From: Paucibacter sp. B2R-40
Lineage (GTDB): Bacteria; Pseudomonadota; Gammaproteobacteria; Burkholderiales; Burkholderiaceae_C
Reading direction: 5' to 3'
Length of the DNA stretch: 64,000 bases
Assembly (NCBI RefSeq): GCF_025717555.1
Contig: NZ_JAJIRP010000009.1
Location: 231,245-295,244 of the forward strand
In this document: one piece after another, positions 1 to 9,456 of the stretch
How the letters are laid out: each line of letters starts with the position of its first letter
Position numbering within the stretch: the first letter of the stretch is position 1
The notes under the pieces: generated by a model
What the model was told of the DNA's origin: nothing
Seen by the model: the letters and a program-made list of their open reading frames with translations, nothing else
Database searches by the model: none
Translations under genes and position numbers: made by a program

Positions 1-1
1 C

Positions 2-1222
2 GCCGCTTGGGCGCAGACCAGCAGCGTGACGCTGTATGGCATCGTCGACGCTGGTGTGACTTACACCTCAGGCGTGCGCGGCGGCAACGTCACGCAGTTG
101 GTCAGCGGCATCATGGATGGCTCGCGTTTGGGCGTGCGTGGCACCGAGGACTTGGGGGGCGGTTTCAGTGCCGGGTTTACGCTCGAAAATCGCCTTGAAG
201 CCGATACAGGCGGAACCAATAACCGCCCAGTGTCGGGTTCGCAATTGCCCGATCGCATGACGCAGGCGGCCCTCTTTGTGCCAGGTTTTTCGGCCTTTCC
301 GCCCGCCAATCAAGCCGCAATTCAAGGCGCAGTGACCAAGGTCGCGGGTGCACTTGGCCCCAGCTTCGGAGTCAACGTCGCCAATAACTTCTGGGATCGC
401 CAAGCCTTTGTTCGTTTGGTGACACCAATCGGTGCCGTTTCTGCCGGGCGCCAGTACACGCCTGCATACCTGATGCAAGCCGAGTTTGACATCATGCAGA
501 CGCAGTCCAGCTTGGCCGCAGGTCAAGTTGCGAGCTTCCCCTCTGCGATCGACATTCGCCAAAGCAACTCGGTGCAATACGGCATTCAAACCGGTGGCTT
601 CACTGCCGCCGCCATGGTGGCCGCTGGTGAAGGTTCGACCTCGCAAGGCCATTTCATGGGGCTGATGAGCTACTACCGCTCTGACGCCTTCACGGTCGGC
701 TTTGGCTATCAAGAACGTGAAAACGAAAGCGGCCAAAAGTCGCTAAAGAACCTCGTCGTCGGAGCCTCGGCAGCGATTGGCCCGGGAAAGCTGAGTGCCA
801 TGTATGTCACGGCCAAGGATGAGAATCCCTCAGGTTTGAGTAGCATTCGCCCACTCTTGATTTCAGGAGGAGCATCTGCCGGCGCTGCTAGTTTGGTGGC
901 AAATGCCTTCATCAACGCCTTCAGGCAAGACTCCGTGTTGATGCATATCGGCTACAAGATGACGATGGGGGCCAACACCTTCTATACGGCCTACTCGAAG
1001 CTCAATGACAAAACTAAATTTGACGCCGATACCCAGTCTTACGGGGTGGCCTACACCTACGCTTTCTCCAAGCGTACAGATGTGAATGCAGTGCTGACTC
1101 ACTTCGATAACAAGGGCTTGGGTCAGATGGCTCCTGGCGGCGCCGGTTTCCTGGGCGGTGTGACCACCAGCGCCGGAACCGATTCCAACAGCTTCGGCGT
1201 GGGTTTGCGCCACCGCTTCTGA
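2..1222 (+). CDS. Gram-negative general porin (5' truncated by window edge)
   Basis: Trimeric outer-membrane diffusion channel for small hydrophilic solutes. The frame is open from the first bases; the end of a signal peptide (AAWAQ) is followed by mature residues TSSVTLYGIVDAGV, the usual N-terminus of betaproteobacterial OmpC-type porins. About 405 residues are visible. They alternate short amphipathic strands typical of a 16-stranded barrel, include the GSRLGVRGTEDLGGG segment and the RQAFVRL/GRQYTP strands, and end in GLRHRF with the C-terminal Phe needed for BAM recognition. The true start lies upstream of the window. Solute specificity cannot be read from the sequence. Confidence 0.95.
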   Translation, partial: AAWAQTSSVTLYGIVDAGVTYTSGVRGGNVTQLVSGIMDGSRLGVRGTEDLGGGFSAGFTLENRLEADTGGTNNRPVSGSQLPDRMTQAALFVPGFSAFPPANQAAIQGAVTKVAGALGPSFGVNVANNFWDRQAFVRLVTPIGAVSAGRQYTPAYLMQAEFDIMQTQSSLAAGQVASFPSAIDIRQSNSVQYGIQTGGFTAAAMVAAGEGSTSQGHFMGLMSYYRSDAFTVGFGYQERENESGQKSLKNLVVGASAAIGPGKLSAMYVTAKDENPSGLSSIRPLLISGGASAGAASLVANAFINAFRQDSVLMHIGYKMTMGANTFYTAYSKLNDKTKFDADTQSYGVAYTYAFSKRTDVNAVLTHFDNKGLGQMAPGGAGFLGGVTTSAGTDSNSFGVGLRHRF

Positions 1223-1236
1223 TCAGGCCAACTCGC

Positions 1237-1291
1237 GGGCGCGCTTGATTCGAGCGCCCGGAGGTGGACGGCGGGCCGCGAAGCGGCCCGC
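1237..1291 (+). terminator. Double hairpin downstream of porin gene
   Basis: Two inverted repeats follow the porin stop. The first is GGGCGC (1237-1242) with GCGCCC (1254-1259). The second is a perfect 9-bp stem, GCGGGCCGC (1271-1279) with GCGGCCCGC (1283-1291) and a GAA loop. The tract after the second stem is only mildly T-rich (TGCTATTTGG), so this is a probable but not textbook intrinsic terminator; stabilising the porin mRNA 3' end is an alternative role. Confidence 0.5.
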
Positions 1292-1344
1292 TGCTATTTG
1301 GCTTGACGACTTTTGCTTCAATGAGGTCTCCGTATACTCGTCGC

Positions 1345-2121
1345 ATGCCTTCAAGAAACCAGAATGAGCCCCGCTTGCATCACCGTTGTGTTTTGTCGCT
1401 GGGCTTGCTCGGTCTCTTGCTGGGCTGCGCCAACCCCGAGCTTCCCACCGCTACGGCGCAAGAGCCTATGTCTGCGGCGCTGGCAGATTGGTCGGCGCGC
1501 GAGTTGCCGGGCAAGTTAAGCACGCAGTACTCTATGGCGCACAGGGACGGGCAGGCTTGCGTGTTGGCAAAGGCTTCAAAGTCCGTCAGCCTATGGCGCC
1601 GCCCCTTGAAGATTGATCCGGAGCAGATTGCCGGCTTGCAGTTTGATTGGTGGATACAGACGCTCGACTTGCGGGCCTCCGTGCTTGATCCGGATACGGA
1701 TGACGCGCCGGCACGGTTGCTCTTGGGCTTTGATGGAGACGAAAGCCGCTTGTCGATGCGCAACCGCATGCAGTTTGAATTGGTGCAAACCTTGACCGGT
1801 GAGGCGCCACCTTTTGCGACCTTGATGTATGTGTGGGATGCCAACGCCGCGGCCGAAACGATGCTGATCAGCTCGCGCAGCGACCGTATCCGCAAGATCG
1901 TCGTTGGCTCGGGCGAAGGCGGGCGCGGGCGTTGGCAGCGCCTGCGGCGGGACGTGAGGGCTGACTACATCAAGGCCTTTGGTGAGGCGCCGGGCAAGCT
2001 GAGCTCGATGGCCCTGATGACGGATGGGGACAATACCGGCAGCCGCGCCGAGGCCTGTTACGGCAGTATTTTGTTATTGGGTGCCGACCAGCAAGCGCTC
2101 CAGGGCAGCTTGAAATTTTGA
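1345..2121 (+). CDS. DUF3047-type lipoprotein
   Basis: Protein of 258 residues with a lipoprotein signal (hydrophobic segment LSLGLLGLLLGC; the lipobox Cys is near residue 29), so probably anchored in the outer membrane or periplasm. The body matches the style of the DUF3047 family: an FDWW strand, a DDAPARL/LLGFDGDE acid-rich loop, an LMYVWD strand, a central VVGSGEGGRGRWQRLRRDV stretch and a C-terminal LMTDGDNTG segment. The biochemical role of this family is unknown. An in-frame ATG at 1321 would add eight residues. The gene sits alone between the porin and the ABC transporter. Confidence 0.75.
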   Translation: MPSRNQNEPRLHHRCVLSLGLLGLLLGCANPELPTATAQEPMSAALADWSARELPGKLSTQYSMAHRDGQACVLAKASKSVSLWRRPLKIDPEQIAGLQFDWWIQTLDLRASVLDPDTDDAPARLLLGFDGDESRLSMRNRMQFELVQTLTGEAPPFATLMYVWDANAAAETMLISSRSDRIRKIVVGSGEGGRGRWQRLRRDVRADYIKAFGEAPGKLSSMALMTDGDNTGSRAEACYGSILLLGADQQALQGSLKF

Positions 2122-2306
2122 TGTCACGCCTATCCAGCTAGACTGCTCTAAGGGCTTTCCCGTTTGTGGCGATGCACGCTCTTCGCCATCATGGCCCAGC
2201 TTCGGTGGCGAGTCGATCTTTCGGCCGATGCACACTTTCATCTTACTCAGCCTCTCCTGGCAGCCGACGCTCGCGTCGTTCGTCTGGCTCCACCTGTTTC
2301 GCGCAC

Positions 2307-3284
2307 ATGCTAGTTTTTATTCTCAGACGCCTCGCCCAAGCCATCATCGTGATGCTGACGGTGGCCTTTATTGCTTTCATGCTGTTCCAGTACGTGGGCG
2401 ATCCGGTGACCAATTTGCTGGGACAGGATGCGACCGAGGAACAGCGTATTGCCTTGCGCCATGACCTCGGCCTCGACGCGCCATTCCCAATCCAGTTCGC
2501 CCGCTTCATCGGCAATGCGCTGCAAGGCGAGTTTGGGCTCAGTCTGCGCCAGGGCCGCAAGGTCTCCAGTCTGATCGTCGAGCGCTTCCCGGCAACCTTG
2601 GAGCTATCGATGGTGGCCGGTTTGATTGCGCTGGGTGTGGGCATTCCGCTGGGCGTATATGCGGCCTTGCGGCGCGGGCGGGCAAGCTCGCAGTTGCTGA
2701 TGATGTTTTCGCTCTTGGGCGTCTCACTGCCGACCTTCTTGATTGGCATTTTGCTGATCCTGGTGTTCGCGGTTTGGCTGAAATGGCTGCCCAGCTTCGG
2801 CCGCGGCGATGTGACCGCGTTCGGCTCTTGGACCACCGGCCTGCTGACCGCCGATGGCCTGCGTCATGTCTTGCTACCAGCGATCACGCTGTCGGTTTTT
2901 CAGCTGACCTTGATCATGCGTTTGGTGCGCTCCGAAATGCTGGAGGTACTGCGCACCGACTACATCAAGTTCGCCCGCGCGCGGGGCTTGAGCAACCGCA
3001 GTGTCTACTTTGGTCATGCCTTGAAAAACACCTTGGTGCCGGTGATCACCATCACCGGCCTGCAACTTGGCTCTTTGATCGCCTTCGCCATCATCACAGA
3101 GACCGTGTTCCAGTGGCCGGGTATGGGTTTGCTGTTTATTCAGGCGGTACAGTTCGCCGACATCCCGGTCATGGCTGCGTACCTGTGCCTGATCTCCTTC
3201 ATCTTCGTGACCATCAACCTGCTGGTCGACCTGCTCTATTTCGCGGTCGACCCGCGCTTGCGCGTCGAAGGCAAGGCGCATTGA
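2307..3284 (+). CDS. Peptide-type ABC transporter permease (DppB-like)
   Basis: Inner-membrane permease of 325 residues, first gene of a four-gene peptide/nickel-class ABC importer. It starts with MLVFILRRLAQAI, the standard N-terminus of DppB/OppB proteins. A periplasmic loop after the first helix (GDPVTNLLGQDAT...LGLD) is followed by five further hydrophobic segments. The EAA coupling loop DYIKFARARGLSNRSV contacts the ATPases. The open frame extends upstream to 2166, but that part is Ser/Arg-rich, lacks membrane character and is probably not translated. Substrate class (di/oligopeptide) is inferred from family only. Confidence 0.9.
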   Translation: MLVFILRRLAQAIIVMLTVAFIAFMLFQYVGDPVTNLLGQDATEEQRIALRHDLGLDAPFPIQFARFIGNALQGEFGLSLRQGRKVSSLIVERFPATLELSMVAGLIALGVGIPLGVYAALRRGRASSQLLMMFSLLGVSLPTFLIGILLILVFAVWLKWLPSFGRGDVTAFGSWTTGLLTADGLRHVLLPAITLSVFQLTLIMRLVRSEMLEVLRTDYIKFARARGLSNRSVYFGHALKNTLVPVITITGLQLGSLIAFAIITETVFQWPGMGLLFIQAVQFADIPVMAAYLCLISFIFVTINLLVDLLYFAVDPRLRVEGKAH

Positions 3285-3330
3285 TGATGTCACCCGCTGA
3301 ACCCCGTCTTCTTGCCGAGTTCCTTCACGC

Positions 3331-4266
3331 ATGAGTTCTCTTTCCTCGACTGCTGCGCCCGGCGTGCTGAGCCGCTTTTTTGCGGGCGACGTCTGGCATT
3401 CTTTCCGCTCGTCGCCGGTGGCGATGATGGCGGCGGTGATCGCCTTCATTTGTATTTTCTGTGCGCTGTTTGCGGAATTCATCGCTCCGCACAACCCTTT
3501 TGATCTGGCCTCGCTGGAGCTGATGGACGCGCGCTTGCCGCCCGCTTGGATGGAAGGCGGCAGCAGCAAATACCTGCTCGGTACCGACGACCAAGGGCGC
3601 GACCTGCTTTCGGCGCTGATGTACGGCGCGCGCATCTCTCTGTTCGTCGGCTTCGCCTCGGTGCTGTTGTCGATGACGATAGGCGTCGGCCTGGGCCTGC
3701 TGTCGGGCTTTGTGGGCGGCAAGGTCGATGCCTTCATCATGCGCATCTGCGATGTGATGTTGTCCTTCCCGTCCATCCTGATCGCGCTGCTGATCGACGG
3801 CGTTGGCCGGGCGATGTTTCCGAACGCGCATGACAGCTTGGCTTTTTTGGTCTTGATTCTGGCGATCTCTTTGACCGGCTGGGTGCAGTACGCGCGCACG
3901 GTGCGCGGCACAACGATGGTGGAGCGCAACAAGGAGTATGTGCAGGCGGCTCGCGTGATTGGCGTGGCGCCGGGGCGCATCATGCGCCGCCATGTCTTGC
4001 CCAATGTCCTGGGGCCGGTGCTGGTGCTGGCGACCATTCAGGTGGCGGCGGCCATCATCACCGAGGCGACGCTGTCATTTCTCGGTGTCGGTGTGCCGCC
4101 GACCAGCCCCTCGCTGGGGACCTTGATCCGCGTCGGCAATGACTTTTTGTTCTCGGGCGAATGGTGGATCACGATCTGGCCCGGCGCCATGCTGGTGCTG
4201 ATCGCGCTGAGCGTGAACTTGCTGGGCGACTGGCTGCGCGATGCGCTCAACCCTCGCCTGCGTTGA
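3331..4266 (+). CDS. Peptide-type ABC transporter permease (DppC-like)
   Basis: Second inner-membrane permease, 311 residues, partner of the DppB-like protein 46 bp upstream. An N-terminal OppC_N-like region (HSFRSSPVAMMAAVIAF) leads into a periplasmic stretch ending LLGTDDQGRDLLSALMYGARISL, the conserved entry to the permease core of this family. The EAA loop EYVQAARVIGVAPGRIM lies in the second half. The C-terminus ENPRLR-like ending (LNPRLR) is standard. Together the two permeases would form the translocation pore. Confidence 0.9.
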   Translation: MSSLSSTAAPGVLSRFFAGDVWHSFRSSPVAMMAAVIAFICIFCALFAEFIAPHNPFDLASLELMDARLPPAWMEGGSSKYLLGTDDQGRDLLSALMYGARISLFVGFASVLLSMTIGVGLGLLSGFVGGKVDAFIMRICDVMLSFPSILIALLIDGVGRAMFPNAHDSLAFLVLILAISLTGWVQYARTVRGTTMVERNKEYVQAARVIGVAPGRIMRRHVLPNVLGPVLVLATIQVAAAIITEATLSFLGVGVPPTSPSLGTLIRVGNDFLFSGEWWITIWPGAMLVLIALSVNLLGDWLRDALNPRLR

Positions 4267-4284
4267 TAGACAACTCTTTCTCTC

Positions 4285-5268
4285 ATGACCCAAGCTCTTC
4301 TTGAAGTCCGCCATCTGCGGGTCGAATTCCCCACCCGCCACGGCACTTTGCTGGCATTGGACGACATCAGTTTTGACATCGCGCCGGGCGAGATCCTTGG
4401 CGTCGTGGGCGAATCCGGTGCCGGCAAGTCACTGACCGGCGCGGCCATCATCGGCTTACTCGACCCACCGGGCCGCATCGCCTCGGGTGAGATCCTGCTC
4501 GAAGGTCGGCGCATCGATAACTTGCCCTATGACGAGATGCGCAAGATTCGCGGCCGGCAAATTGGCGCCATTTTTCAGGATCCGTTGACTTCGCTGAATC
4601 CGCTCTACACGGTGGGGCGGCAGCTGATCGAGACCATCACCACACATCTGAACTTGAGTGAGAGTCAGGCGCGCAAGCGCGCCATCGAGCTACTGGAGCA
4701 GACCGGCATTCCGGCGGCCGAGGCGCGTATTGACCAATATCCGCACCAGTTCTCCGGGGGGATGCGGCAGCGGGTCGTGATTGCGCTGGCGCTGGCCGGC
4801 AGCCCGAAACTGATCGTAGCGGATGAGCCGACCACGGCGCTGGATGTGTCTATCCAAGCGCAAATCATTGCCCTGCTCAAAAGTATCTGCAAGGAGCAGG
4901 GTGCGGCGGTGATGTTGGTCACCCACGATATGGGCGTGATCGCCGAGACCTGCGACCGCGTGGCCGTACTTTACGCTGGCCGAGTGGCCGAGATCGGGCC
5001 GGTGCATAGTGTTATTCACAAGCCTGCTCATCCCTATACCGCCGGACTGATGGGCGCCATCCCTGCGATGGACGAAGACCGCGAGCGCCTGCTGCAGATC
5101 GACGGTGCGATGCCGCGCTTGAATGCGATTCCAAAGGGCTGCGCCTACAACCCGCGCTGTCCGCAGGTGTTCGATCGCTGCCGGGTCGAACGGCCTGAGC
5201 TGACTATCGTTGGTGACACTGGTGCCGCTTGCTGGCTGCACAGTGCAACTCAAGGAGTAGCCGTATGA
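4285..5268 (+). CDS. Peptide-type ABC transporter ATPase (DppD-like)
   Basis: Cytoplasmic ATPase of 327 residues. Walker A is GESGAGKS (about residue 40), the signature is FSGGMRQR, Walker B is LIVADEPT, and the switch His is in VTHDMGV. After the nucleotide-binding domain comes the oligo/dipeptide C-terminal extension with the Cys pattern [14 protein letters not shown], typical of DppD/OppD. The stop codon overlaps the next ATPase start as ATGA, indicating translational coupling. Confidence 0.92.
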   Translation: MTQALLEVRHLRVEFPTRHGTLLALDDISFDIAPGEILGVVGESGAGKSLTGAAIIGLLDPPGRIASGEILLEGRRIDNLPYDEMRKIRGRQIGAIFQDPLTSLNPLYTVGRQLIETITTHLNLSESQARKRAIELLEQTGIPAAEARIDQYPHQFSGGMRQRVVIALALAGSPKLIVADEPTTALDVSIQAQIIALLKSICKEQGAAVMLVTHDMGVIAETCDRVAVLYAGRVAEIGPVHSVIHKPAHPYTAGLMGAIPAMDEDRERLLQIDGAMPRLNAIPKGCAYNPRCPQVFDRCRVERPELTIVGDTGAACWLHSATQGVAV

Positions 5269-6251
5269 GTGCGCCCTTGGTTGAGGTGAAGGACCTGGCG
5301 AAGATTTTCGATGTCTCGCCGCCCTGGTTGAACCGCGTGATCGAGCGCAAGCCGCGGCAGTTTGTGCATGCGGTAGATGGCATCAGCTTCAGCATCGAGC
5401 GGGGCAAGACGCTGGCCTTGGTCGGTGAGTCGGGCTGCGGCAAGAGCACGGTGGCGCGGCTGCTGGTGGGCTTGTATGAGCCGACCCGAGGCACGGTGTT
5501 GTTCGACGGCATCGACACCGCCAAGACCTTGGCCTCTAGCGGCGCCTTGGCCTTGCGCCGGCGCATGCAGATGATTTTCCAAGATCCCTATGCGTCTTTG
5601 AATCCGCGCTGGAAAGTGGTTGACATCGTCGCCGAGCCACTGCGAGAGCATGGCTTGGTGGCAGGCTTGGAGGCGCAGCGGGCGCGGGTTGGTGAGTTGC
5701 TGAGTTCGGTCGGCTTGTCGCCGCTGGACCGCGAAAAGTTCCCGCATCAATTTTCCGGCGGCCAGCGCCAACGCATCTCGATTGCTCGTGCACTGGCGAC
5801 GCAGCCTGAGTTCTTGGTCTGCGATGAGCCGACCTCGGCGCTCGACGTGTCGGTGCAGGCGCAGGTGCTCAACATCATGAAGGACTTGCAGCGCAGCAAT
5901 GGGCTGACCTATCTCTTCATCTCGCACAACCTGGCGGTGGTGCGCCATGTGGCCGACCAGGTCGGCGTGATGTATCTGGGCCGTTTGGTCGAATTGGCCG
6001 ACAAGGCCGAGTTGTTCGCGCGCCCGCGCCACCCCTACACGCGGATGTTGCTGGATGCGATTCCCGATATCCATATGACGGGCCGGGCTCGCACGCCGGT
6101 GCAGGGCGAGGTGCCCAATCCGCTCAATCCGCCAACGGGTTGCAGTTTCCACCCTCGTTGCCCCTTGGCGACCGAACGCTGCAAGGTCGAGCGCCCGCTG
6201 ATGCGGCAATTCAAAGGCGTGGCGGTCGCCTGCCACGAGGCAAGCGCGTAA
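5265..6251 (+). CDS. Peptide-type ABC transporter ATPase (DppF-like)
   Basis: Second cytoplasmic ATPase, 328 residues, last gene of the transporter operon. ATG at 5265 was chosen over upstream frame positions because it forms an ATGA overlap with dppD-like and follows an AAGGAG ribosome site at 5252-5257. Walker A is GESGCGKS, signature FSGGQRQR, Walker B FLVCDEPT and switch ISHNLAV. The C-terminus carries the [14 protein letters not shown] motif of the OppF extension. It pairs with DppD-like as the heterodimeric motor. Confidence 0.92.
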   Translation: MSAPLVEVKDLAKIFDVSPPWLNRVIERKPRQFVHAVDGISFSIERGKTLALVGESGCGKSTVARLLVGLYEPTRGTVLFDGIDTAKTLASSGALALRRRMQMIFQDPYASLNPRWKVVDIVAEPLREHGLVAGLEAQRARVGELLSSVGLSPLDREKFPHQFSGGQRQRISIARALATQPEFLVCDEPTSALDVSVQAQVLNIMKDLQRSNGLTYLFISHNLAVVRHVADQVGVMYLGRLVELADKAELFARPRHPYTRMLLDAIPDIHMTGRARTPVQGEVPNPLNPPTGCSFHPRCPLATERCKVERPLMRQFKGVAVACHEASA

Positions 6252-6254
6252 AGG

Positions 6255-6479
6255 TCAAGGCTTGGCGGGGCTGGACGCAGGTGCGGCCGAAGCTGCTGCC
6301 GTACCTGGAGAAGACTCGGGTAGGCGCAAGGGACCCTTTTGTCCGCAGCCCTGCAGCATTGCCGCATAGCTGAGCAGCGTCAGCAGCAAGGCGGCAGGCC
6401 CGGGTCGATTTGACCCTGTGCGCTTAACGGCCAAGTTGGGCGAGAATACACTGACCGGCATCTTGTTCGTTTTCATCAT
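6255..6479 (-). CDS. lptM: LptM-like small lipoprotein (LPS translocon maturation)
   Basis: Short lipoprotein of up to 74 residues. A hydrophobic signal (PAALLLTLLSYAAMLQGC) is followed directly by CGQKGPLRLP, the hallmark of the LptM/YifL family. LptM helps LptD mature by promoting its correct disulfides in the outer membrane. The C-tail is a low-complexity Ala/Ser/Pro stretch. The start is uncertain: three ATG codons lie within the first seven codons, and a shorter start would give a more usual signal length. It is divergent from cyaY with 18 bp between them, and convergent with the ABC transporter operon (3-bp gap). Confidence 0.8.
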   Translation of the reverse strand: MMKTNKMPVSVFSPNLAVKRTGSNRPGPAALLLTLLSYAAMLQGCGQKGPLRLPESSPGTAAASAAPASSPAKP

Positions 6480-6497
6480 TGCGGAAGTTTATCGCCC

Positions 6498-6866
6498 ATG
6501 TCTGCTATTTCGTCCGCTGCACCTGCCGCCACCCCCCTCACCGACGCCGAATACCTCGCCAAAACCCGCGCGATGCTGGATCAAATCGAGGCCAAGATTG
6601 ACGAATGGTTGGACAGCGACGTGATCGACATCGACAGCCATCGCAGCGGCGGCCTGTTGGAGCTGAGCCTGCCCGGCGGCAGCAAGATCATTCTGAACAC
6701 TCAAGCGCCCTTGCAGGAGTTGTGGATGGCCGCCCGCGCGGGCGGTTTCCACTTTCGCTATGTCGATGGCTTGTGGTTGGACACCAAAACCAGTGCAGAG
6801 TTTCTTGCCATGCTTGCCACCCAAGCCAGCGCTCAAGCTGGCAAGCCGCTCAGCTTCAGCGCTTAA
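6498..6866 (+). CDS. cyaY: Iron-sulfur cluster protein CyaY (frataxin)
   Basis: Bacterial frataxin, 122 residues, an iron-binding regulator of IscS-dependent Fe-S cluster assembly in the cytoplasm. The N-terminal helix is strongly acidic (DAEYLAKTRAMLDQIEAKIDEWLDSD, ending in DVIDIDSH), which forms the iron-binding ridge. The sheet follows with GGLLELSL, GSKIILNTQAPLQELWMAA and GFHFRY. The final strand (GLWLDTKTSAEF) is canonical. The 3' end overlaps the convergent mrcA stop by 11 bp. Confidence 0.95.
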   Translation: MSAISSAAPAATPLTDAEYLAKTRAMLDQIEAKIDEWLDSDVIDIDSHRSGGLLELSLPGGSKIILNTQAPLQELWMAARAGGFHFRYVDGLWLDTKTSAEFLAMLATQASAQAGKPLSFSA

Positions 6867-9240
6867 ACAAATCGAGAATGCTTTTCTTCTCGTCTTCGCC
6901 CGCCGCCTTGGGCAAATGAGCCTCGTCATCGCTGAGTGCGGGAACGCCGGCTTTGCCGCTGAATTCGTCAAAGTACCATTCGCCGTTGACGTTCAACACA
7001 CCTTCGGGCGCCGAGGGTTCGGAGACCGCCACGCCGCGCAGCGCGAAGCCCATGTACTCGATCCAGATCGGCAGCGACAAGCCGCCGCCGGTTTCTCTAT
7101 CGCCTAGCTTGCGCGGCTGGTCGTAGCCGATCCAGACGACCGCCACCACTTCTTTTTGATAGCCGGCAAACCAGGCATCCATCGAGTCATTGGTGGTGCC
7201 GGTTTTGCCATAGATGTCCGGCCGTTTCAGTTGCGCCTGCGCCTTGGCGGCGGTGCCGCTGCGCGTCACTTCTTGCAGCAAGCTGGTCATCAAGAAGGCG
7301 TTTCTGGCTTCGATGGTGCGCGATTCCTCACCGAGTTGGCTGGGCGCTGCCTCAAACAAGACGCGGCCCTTGTTGTCGGTCAGCTTGGCGATCAGTTGCG
7401 GCGCAACCCGGTAGCCGCCGTTGGCGAACACGGCATAGCCCTGCGCCATCTGCATCGGGGTGACCGAGCCGGCGCCCAGTGCCATCGTCAAATAGGCCGG
7501 GTGCTTTTCCGCCTCGAAACCAAAACGCGTCAGCCATTGCTGCGCAAAGCCGACGCCGATCGAGTTGAGGATGCGGATAGACACCATGTTCTTCGATTTT
7601 GCCAAGGCGCGCCGCAGCGGCATGGGCCCCTCGAAGGTGCCGTCGTAGTTCTTGGGCTCCCAAGGCTGGCTGCCGGTGGTCGAGGCGCTGAAAAACAGCG
7701 GTGCATCATTGACGACGGTGCTCGGCGTAAAGCCTTTTTCGAGCGCCGCAGAATAGATAAACGGTTTGAAACTGGAGCCGGGTTGGCGCCAGGCCTGCGT
7801 CACATGGTTGAACTTGTTCTTGGCGTAGTCGAAGCCGCCGACCATCGCCCGGATGCGCCCGTCGCGCGGGTCCATGGCAATGAAGGCGCCTTCAACCTCG
7901 GGCAACTGGGTAATCGTCCATTCGTCCTTGCCGGCTTTGCCGGATTTGATGACGCGAATCACCGCACCGCGGCGGATGCGGGTCTTGGGGTTGCCTTTGT
8001 CGCTCAGGCCCGAGGTCGCCGGTTTGAGGCCTTCGCCACTGAGGGTCAGGGTTTCGCCGTTTTGCAGCGCCGCCACGACTTTGCGCGGGTCGGCCTCCAG
8101 GACCACGGCGGCCAGCAACTCGTCATTGGCCGGGTGGTCCGCCAGCGCCTCGGCGATTCGTACGTCCAGGGCCTTGGGGTCTTTGGGCAGGTCGACATAG
8201 GCTTCCGGCCCTCGGTAAATCTGGCGCCGCTCGAAGTCCATGATGCCGCGCCGCAGCGCTCGGTAGGCCGCGGTTTGTTCTTCCGATCGCAGGGTCAGAT
8301 AGACGTTTAGACCGCGCGTGTAAGCCTCATCCCCATACTGATTGAACATCAACATGCGTGCGGCCTCGGCGACATATTCGGCATGTTGCGGTGATTCGCT
8401 GATCGGACGGAAGACCAGTTTTTCGGCCTTGGCGGCATCACGTTGCTCTTCTGTGATGAAGCCGTTCTCCAGCATCCGCTCGATGATGTATTGCTGGCGG
8501 ATGGTGGCGCGCTTGAGGTTGTTGATCGGGTTGTAGGCGGACGGGGCCTTGGGCAGCCCCGCCAACATCGCGGCTTCAGCGACCGAAATGTCGCGCAGCG
8601 GTTTGCCGAAATAGACCTCGCTGGCGGCGGCAAAACCGTAGGCCCGATGACCCAGAAAAATCTGGTTCATATAGATCTCGAGAATCTCGTCCTTGCTGAG
8701 CGCGCTTTCTATCTTCAGCGACAGCAAAATCTCATAGATCTTGCGCGTCAAGGTCTTCTCGGTCGAGAGATAGAAGTTGCGCGCCACCTGCATGGTGATG
8801 GTCGACGCGCCTTGGCTACGTGATTCGCCGAAATTGGCCAGGCCGGCGCGAATGACGCCAAGATAATCGACCCCGCCGTGCTGGTAAAAGCGCGCATCTT
8901 CGATCGCCAAGACGGCGTCTTGCATGCGCTTGGGGATCTCTTTGATCGTCAGGAAGTTGCGGCGCTCTTCGCCGAACTCGCCCAGCAAGACGCCGTCGTT
9001 GGACAAGACGCGCATCGGCAGCTTGGGCCGGTAGTCGGTCAATCCGCTGATATCGGGCAGGTTCGGGTAGGCCATGGCCAGCGCTAGGGCGATCAGCAGC
9101 AAGCCCGAAAACACACCGGCCAGCATCAAGCCGACCAGCCATGAAGCCGTGCGTCCTAGGACGGACAGGGCGGTGCGCCGCTGTACGGGGGGGGTCTCGG
9201 ACTTGATTGTTCGAGGGGCAGTCTTTTTGGCTTCGCTCAT
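6856..9240 (-). CDS. mrcA: Penicillin-binding protein 1A (bifunctional murein synthase)
   Basis: Inner-membrane class A PBP of 794 residues that polymerises and cross-links peptidoglycan. There is a short cytoplasmic N-terminus and a membrane anchor (about 32-58). The GT51 glycosyltransferase domain has catalytic Glu in IEDARFYQHGG (Glu114) and the GASTITMQVARN motif. An OB-like insert precedes the transpeptidase domain, with SSFK (nucleophile Ser), SKN and KTGTT motifs in order. Opposite orientation to pilM next door is the usual arrangement in proteobacteria (ponA/pilM divergent pair). A GGAGG ribosome site lies just upstream of the ATG. Confidence 0.96.
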   Translation of the reverse strand: MSEAKKTAPRTIKSETPPVQRRTALSVLGRTASWLVGLMLAGVFSGLLLIALALAMAYPNLPDISGLTDYRPKLPMRVLSNDGVLLGEFGEERRNFLTIKEIPKRMQDAVLAIEDARFYQHGGVDYLGVIRAGLANFGESRSQGASTITMQVARNFYLSTEKTLTRKIYEILLSLKIESALSKDEILEIYMNQIFLGHRAYGFAAASEVYFGKPLRDISVAEAAMLAGLPKAPSAYNPINNLKRATIRQQYIIERMLENGFITEEQRDAAKAEKLVFRPISESPQHAEYVAEAARMLMFNQYGDEAYTRGLNVYLTLRSEEQTAAYRALRRGIMDFERRQIYRGPEAYVDLPKDPKALDVRIAEALADHPANDELLAAVVLEADPRKVVAALQNGETLTLSGEGLKPATSGLSDKGNPKTRIRRGAVIRVIKSGKAGKDEWTITQLPEVEGAFIAMDPRDGRIRAMVGGFDYAKNKFNHVTQAWRQPGSSFKPFIYSAALEKGFTPSTVVNDAPLFFSASTTGSQPWEPKNYDGTFEGPMPLRRALAKSKNMVSIRILNSIGVGFAQQWLTRFGFEAEKHPAYLTMALGAGSVTPMQMAQGYAVFANGGYRVAPQLIAKLTDNKGRVLFEAAPSQLGEESRTIEARNAFLMTSLLQEVTRSGTAAKAQAQLKRPDIYGKTGTTNDSMDAWFAGYQKEVVAVVWIGYDQPRKLGDRETGGGLSLPIWIEYMGFALRGVAVSEPSAPEGVLNVNGEWYFDEFSGKAGVPALSDDEAHLPKAAGEDEKKSILDLFKR

Positions 9241-9456
9241 GGGCCTCCGGATGGGGTGGGCGGATTATAGAAAGCCGGCTCGTCAGTTCCGCGGCAGCTT
9301 GGCGAAATGGCACTGCGATTTGCTCGATTTCCAGCTGTTTGACTTGTTGCCCCGTTTTCCCTGCTTTTTCAGTGCTTAAGCCCAGCTCGAAGGCGTGTAT
9401 GTTTCGCAACGTGGCGTTACTTGCTGTGACCTTGTTTCCGTAGGGGCCCAAGGTCT

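Noticed and set aside
1303..1338. TTGACG and TATACT upstream of the DUF3047 gene as a promoter
   Set aside because: The spacer is 24 bp and the -10 would place transcription at the start codon itself; not convincing.
2166..2306. N-terminal extension of the DppB-like permease
   Set aside because: The 47 extra codons are Ser/Arg/His-rich, unlike any permease N-terminus; the ATG at 2307 matches the family start.
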